From assembly GCA_003241485.1 (NCBI GenBank), contig QFQD01000104.1, positions 1-8,679 of the forward strand: a stretch of DNA of 8,679 bases, read 5' to 3'. Made by a program: the position numbers and the translations under genes. Positions 5,815 through 8,679 of this stretch are shown piece by piece; within the stretch, counting starts at the first letter, position 1, and the number at the start of each line of letters is the position of its first letter. The notes beneath the pieces are model-generated. The model searched no databases. It worked only from the letters and a program-made list of their open reading frames with translations, and was not told the origin of the DNA. The stretch comes from Ancylobacter novellus (GTDB taxonomy: Bacteria; Pseudomonadota; Alphaproteobacteria; Rhizobiales; Xanthobacteraceae).

Positions 5815-6146
5815 ATTTCGTCGCTCCTGTCCTCAAAAAGCAAGCGGCGCTGTTTTACCTAAGCTATGCCTTGCTCCGTCGACAAGGCAATCGCGCTCGA
5901 ATCCCGTGAGCATTGGGGGTCGTTGCTTCACGGGTTCATTTCATCAAACAGAAATATGCAGATGATCGTGACGCAAGGTCTGGAGCGTCTTCCTGCCGCG
6001 ATCCTTCCCGTATCGCAACGAATGCACAATCCGGGATCTCGCTTTGGCCGCCAGGTGGGTCTCCCGTCTCACACCATCCATCGAGCGCACGGCAACGGGA
6101 ATGAACGTCCCCCACGCTGAAAGCACCCGGGCGTTCCAACCCTAAT
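5815..6146. promoter_or_regulatory. Divergent regulatory spacer of araC-type/DUF1254 genes
   Basis: About 330 bases without a convincing gene between two divergent starts. Visible structure: an inverted repeat TGCCTTG (5867-5873) with CAAGGCA (5883-5889), and a second, CCCGTGA (5903-5909) with TCACGGG (5928-5934). The five-mer CCCGT or its complement recurs at 5903, 5930, 6007, 6063 and 6095. Some of these could be sites for the AraC-type regulator, but no clean -35/-10 pair stands out. The stretch before 6147 probably holds a long leader of the DUF1254 gene. Confidence 0.45.
5824..5828 (-). promoter_or_regulatory. Ribosome binding site deciding a TTG start
   Basis: AGGAG on the minus strand, 9 nt before TTG at 5814. 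No in-frame ATG lies near, and a stop codon lies just upstream in this frame, so the AraC-type gene must start at this TTG or at a later, less conserved codon. Confidence 0.65.
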
Positions 6147-6149
6147 ATG

Positions 6150-6153
6150 AGGA
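6150..6153 (+). promoter_or_regulatory. Ribosome binding site favouring the second ATG
   Basis: AGGA lies 8 nt before the ATG at 6162 and overlaps the first codons of the longer reading that begins at 6147. The first ATG has no comparable site. Starting at 6162 also places the twin arginines at residues 5-6, normal for a Tat leader. Confidence 0.6.
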
Positions 6154-6161
6154 AACACGTC

Positions 6162-7592
6162 ATGATCGTTTCACGCCGTACCCTACTGATGGGTGGGACT
6201 GCTCTCGCGCTCGCCGCCACCCATCAGAGCGCGCTGGCCTGGGACGGACCGTTGCTCGACCTCGTCGAGGGCACGGAGGACTTCAAGACCGCGTCGGACG
6301 CCTATGTCTACGGCTATTCGCTGGTGACGATGGAATATACCCGCCGGGTGATGACCAATGTTGCAGCGCCGGTAGGTATGCGTGCGCCGATGGGCACCAT
6401 CATCAAGGCGCGAACCTATCCCGACGCGACGTTTCGCGACGTGACCGCGCCCAATGCCGACACGCTCTACACCACCGCCTTCTTTGAAGTCGGCGCAGAG
6501 CCCTGGGTAGTGAGCATCCCTGACATGAAGGGCCGCTACTTCCTGCTGCCTTTCCTCGATGGCTGGACCAACGTTTTCCAGGTTCCTGGTTCCCGCACCA
6601 CCGGCACCGGCGCACAGACCTTCCTTGTCACCGGCCCCGGCTGGTCCGGCAAGGTGCCGGACGGCATGGTGCAGCTGAAGTCGCCGACCAGTTTGGTGTG
6701 GATGCTCGGTCGCATCTACTGCACCGGCACGCCGGAGGATTATGCCGCCGTCCACGCGCTGCAGGACCAGTTCAAGCTGTTTCCGCTGAGCGCGCTCGGC
6801 AAGGACTACACCCCGCCGGCCGGCAAGGTTGATCCTGCCATCGACATGAAGACCTCGGTGCGTGATCAGGTCAACGCGCTTTCCGCGGCCGAGTATTTCA
6901 CGCTGCTTGCCGACCTGATGAAGACCAACCCCCCAGCGGCGAAGGATGCACAGGCACTGGAGCGCTTCAAGGATATCGGTCTCGTCGCCGGCCAGAGCTT
7001 CGATCCCAAGGCGATCGATGCCCGCTGGGCGAAGCGGCTTCCGGCGCTCTCCTTTGACCGCATCATGCTGCATTTCAAGTTCAGCGATGGTGACGTGAAG
7101 GACGTGAATGGTTGGGGCTATACCACCAAGGCGGGTCTTTACGGCACCGATTATCTCCAGCGGGCGCTGATCACCGCCATCGGCCTCGGCGCCAACCGCC
7201 CGCAGGATGCCGTCTATCCGACCTCGCTCAAGAACAAGGACGGCGACGACTATAGTGGCTCGAACAAGTACCAGCTCCGCTTCCCGGCCGGCCAGGTGCC
7301 GCCTGTCAAAGGCTTCTGGTCGCTGACCATGTATGACGAGAACTATTTCTTCGTCGCCAACCCGATCAACCGCTATTCGATGAGCATCCGCACCAACCCG
7401 GTCTATGAGCCGGATGGCTCGCTCATCGTCTACATCCAGAATCAGAACCCTGGCGCGGGCAAGGAGGCTAACTGGCTTCCCGCGCCGAAGGGCCAGTTCT
7501 ATCTCATGTTGCGCCTCTACTGGCCGGATGAGAACGACCCCTCGATCATTGACGGCTCATGGGTCATTCCCGCGGTCACCAAGGTGAACTGA
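6162..7592 (+). CDS. Tat-exported DUF1254/DUF1214 envelope protein
   Basis: 476 aa from the ATG at 6162; starting at 6147 would add five residues. Residues 1-26 form a twin-arginine signal (MIVSRRTLLMGGTALALAA...SALA) with cleavage expected before WDGP. The N-terminal DUF1254 domain spans about 45-200, with AYVYGYSLVTMEYTRR, the typical APNADTLYTTAFFEV and GRYFLLPFLDGWTNVF. The C-terminal DUF1214 domain spans about 325-460, with YLQRALITAIGLGAN, KGFWSLTMYDENYFFVANPINRYSM and GQFYLMLRLYWPDE. Length and domain order are normal for the family, whose members are periplasmic or cell-envelope proteins of unproven biochemical role. The gene lies 6 bases ahead of a beta-barrel gene and divergent from an AraC-type regulator, which suggests a regulated two-gene envelope operon. 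Confidence 0.9.
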   Translation: MIVSRRTLLMGGTALALAATHQSALAWDGPLLDLVEGTEDFKTASDAYVYGYSLVTMEYTRRVMTNVAAPVGMRAPMGTIIKARTYPDATFRDVTAPNADTLYTTAFFEVGAEPWVVSIPDMKGRYFLLPFLDGWTNVFQVPGSRTTGTGAQTFLVTGPGWSGKVPDGMVQLKSPTSLVWMLGRIYCTGTPEDYAAVHALQDQFKLFPLSALGKDYTPPAGKVDPAIDMKTSVRDQVNALSAAEYFTLLADLMKTNPPAAKDAQALERFKDIGLVAGQSFDPKAIDARWAKRLPALSFDRIMLHFKFSDGDVKDVNGWGYTTKAGLYGTDYLQRALITAIGLGANRPQDAVYPTSLKNKDGDDYSGSNKYQLRFPAGQVPPVKGFWSLTMYDENYFFVANPINRYSMSIRTNPVYEPDGSLIVYIQNQNPGAGKEANWLPAPKGQFYLMLRLYWPDENDPSIIDGSWVIPAVTKVN

Positions 7593-7598
7593 GACGGC

Positions 7599-8423
7599 AT
7601 GATGCGATCCAGGACGCTTATCGGCGCGGCGACATTGGTTTCCGCGCTGCTGACCGTGGGAGCGGCCGGCGCGGCGGATATGCCGCCGCCCGCGCCGGTT
7701 CTGAAATCGGCTCCCCTCGAGACGGCGTCCGATTGGCGCTTCCAGGCGACCTTCTATGGCTGGCTGACCGCGATCGATGGCGATGTCGGCGTGCGCGACC
7801 TACCGACGTCGCCGGTCAACGCCTCGATCGGCGACGTGCTAGGCGATCTCGATGGCGCCCTGATGGGTTCGTTCATGGCCACCAACGGCAAGTGGCTGTT
7901 TCTCGGCGATCTCGTGCTGGCGAAGCTCTCCAGCGACAAAGATGTTGGGCTCTATGGCAACACCCGCTTCGACGCCGAACTGAAGCAGACCATCATGACC
8001 GGCGCTGTCGGCTACTGGCTGCCACTGGGTCTCAAGAATCTCGATATCGCCGTCACCGGCGGCCTGCGCTACGTCGATCTCTCGGCCGATCTGTCGCTGA
8101 AGCCGGCCGCGCTTCCGGTGACGCTCTCCGGCAGCCAGAGCGAATCCTGGGTCGATCCGACCGTCGGCATGGTCGCCAGTTGGAAGATCGACGATAAGTG
8201 GTTCGCGAACGCCATCGTCGACATCGGCGGCTTCGGTATCGGCTCGAAGCTCTCGAGCACCGGGTATCTCGGCGTCGGCTATATGTGGACACCGTCGATC
8301 TCTACTGCCATCGGCTATCGCTATCTCTATGAGAATTACGAGAGCTCAAACGGCGATGGCGGCTCGTTCCGCTACAACACCACCATGCACGGGCCGACCG
8401 TGAGTGTGGCTTGGCACTTCTAG
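7599..8423 (+). CDS. Outer-membrane beta-barrel protein
   Basis: 274 aa (273 if the second ATG at 7602 is used). It has an N-terminal Sec signal (about 1-26, ending GAAGAA before DMPPPAPV), then a proline-rich stretch common in alphaproteobacterial porin-like proteins. The mature part alternates hydrophobic and polar residues with aromatic girdles (WRFQATFYGWLTAIDGDVGV, LMGSFMATNGKWLFLGDLVLAKL, AVGYWLPLG, YLGVGYMWTPSISTAIGYRYLYENY). It ends in aromatic phenylalanine (SVAWHF), the usual signal for beta-barrel insertion. I estimate 8-12 strands. It starts 6 bases after the DUF1254 gene with a weak ribosome binding site, so translation is probably coupled. The barrel could be a small porin or an adaptor for the DUF1254 protein; no substrate can be read from the sequence. 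Confidence 0.85.
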   Translation: MMRSRTLIGAATLVSALLTVGAAGAADMPPPAPVLKSAPLETASDWRFQATFYGWLTAIDGDVGVRDLPTSPVNASIGDVLGDLDGALMGSFMATNGKWLFLGDLVLAKLSSDKDVGLYGNTRFDAELKQTIMTGAVGYWLPLGLKNLDIAVTGGLRYVDLSADLSLKPAALPVTLSGSQSESWVDPTVGMVASWKIDDKWFANAIVDIGGFGIGSKLSSTGYLGVGYMWTPSISTAIGYRYLYENYESSNGDGGSFRYNTTMHGPTVSVAWHF

Positions 8424-8679
8424 TCAATGTGAGCCTCGCACGGATCTTTCGTCGGCCATAAAACGAAAGCCAAGAGCTGTCAGTTAGCTGTCGGTCCCTT
8501 TCCGGCCTATCCAACTGATCCCTACCGCAATGTCCGCTTCTGCGCCCGTCCGACCAAATGCAGCTAGTCCGAAACCGGCCCGAGGCTGTGTGAGAACTCA
8601 CTGTGGATCGTCGCGCATGTTGTTGCCACGGCGCGCGTCGGCTCCGGTCACCCGGCTATCGCCTTGAGGGTAGAGGCCA
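8424..8679. other. Gene-free right edge with small repeats
   Basis: No reading frame here has a convincing start and codon use. Seen: an inverted repeat CTTTCGT (8446-8452) with ACGAAAG (8463-8469), 10-nt loop, no T-run, possibly a weak end of the envelope operon; a direct repeat AGCTGTC (8475-8481 and 8486-8492); AATGTCCGCTTCTG (from 8529), which resembles a motif I remember as dispersed between genes in Rhizobiales; and GAGGCTGTGTGAGAACTCA (8582-8600), which resembles terminal repeats of some insertion sequences. The last two are resemblances only. Confidence 0.4.

Noticed and set aside
5866..6120. 84-aa open frame in the divergent spacer
   Set aside because: No ribosome binding site, no family-like pattern, and it fills the expected regulatory region; two other overlapping frames are equally open.
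6096..6140. Possible second EcfG promoter on the minus strand (GGAAC then CGTG)
   Set aside because: The -10 element lacks the final T and lies some 300 bases from the AraC-type start; too weak to claim.
6183..7073. 296-aa minus-strand open frame opposite the DUF1254 gene
   Set aside because: Antisense to a clear DUF1254 protein; composition is that of a shadow frame.
8529..8670. Short plus-strand frame starting MSASAPVRPN
   Set aside because: No ribosome binding site, and it runs through the repeat-like and IS-end-like sequences; probably noncoding.
1..8679. CRISPR arrays, tRNA or rRNA genes, toxin-antitoxin pairs, gene transfer agent cluster
   Set aside because: No regularly spaced repeats, no tRNA or rRNA segments, and no recognisable toxin, antitoxin, capsid or terminase genes were found on either strand.

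Overview
This GC-rich window, with alphaproteobacterial codon use, most likely comes from the Hyphomicrobiales (rhizobia and relatives). Pointers are a textbook EcfG-type general stress promoter, rhizobial-style twin-arginine hypothetical proteins, and a DUF1254 plus beta-barrel gene pair. I cannot name the genus.

Left part (1-1298): an exported hypothetical protein with a Tat signal (173-793). Right against it is the C-terminal stub of a LamG-like, phage tail-type protein (793-1020), then a small phage-type gene overlapping by ATGA (1017-1298).

Stress unit (1327-2379, minus strand): a small exported PepSY-like protein is followed by a YflT-type stress protein with a glycine-zipper core. The unit starts at a perfect GGAAC-N16-CGTT promoter and ends at a perfect 10-bp hairpin with a U-tract. 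It runs against the flanking phage-type genes and has its own promoter and terminator, which is the architecture of a prophage moron.

Lysis module (2498-4227, plus strand): a GH19-type endolysin and a holin-like gene, each carrying one frameshift of opposite sign, then a three-helix membrane protein and a small soluble protein. This looks like a decaying prophage remnant, unless the indels are sequence errors. An AT-rich spacer with a promoter-like element, a palindrome between its boxes and a hairpin precedes a 59-aa gene (4373-4552). That gene overlaps tail to tail with a 67-aa minus-strand ORF (4511-4714).

Right part (4786-8423): an AraC-family regulator with a TTG start is divergent, across a repeat-rich spacer of about 330 bp, from a Tat-exported DUF1254/DUF1214 protein and an outer-membrane beta-barrel protein 6 bases downstream. 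The layout suggests a regulator facing a two-gene envelope operon. The last 256 bases hold no convincing gene, only a hairpin, a short direct repeat and sequences resembling dispersed or IS-end elements.

No tRNA, rRNA, CRISPR array or complete mobile element was seen. I found no undescribed system I could defend. The best lead is the EcfG-driven stress cassette inside the phage-type gene block.
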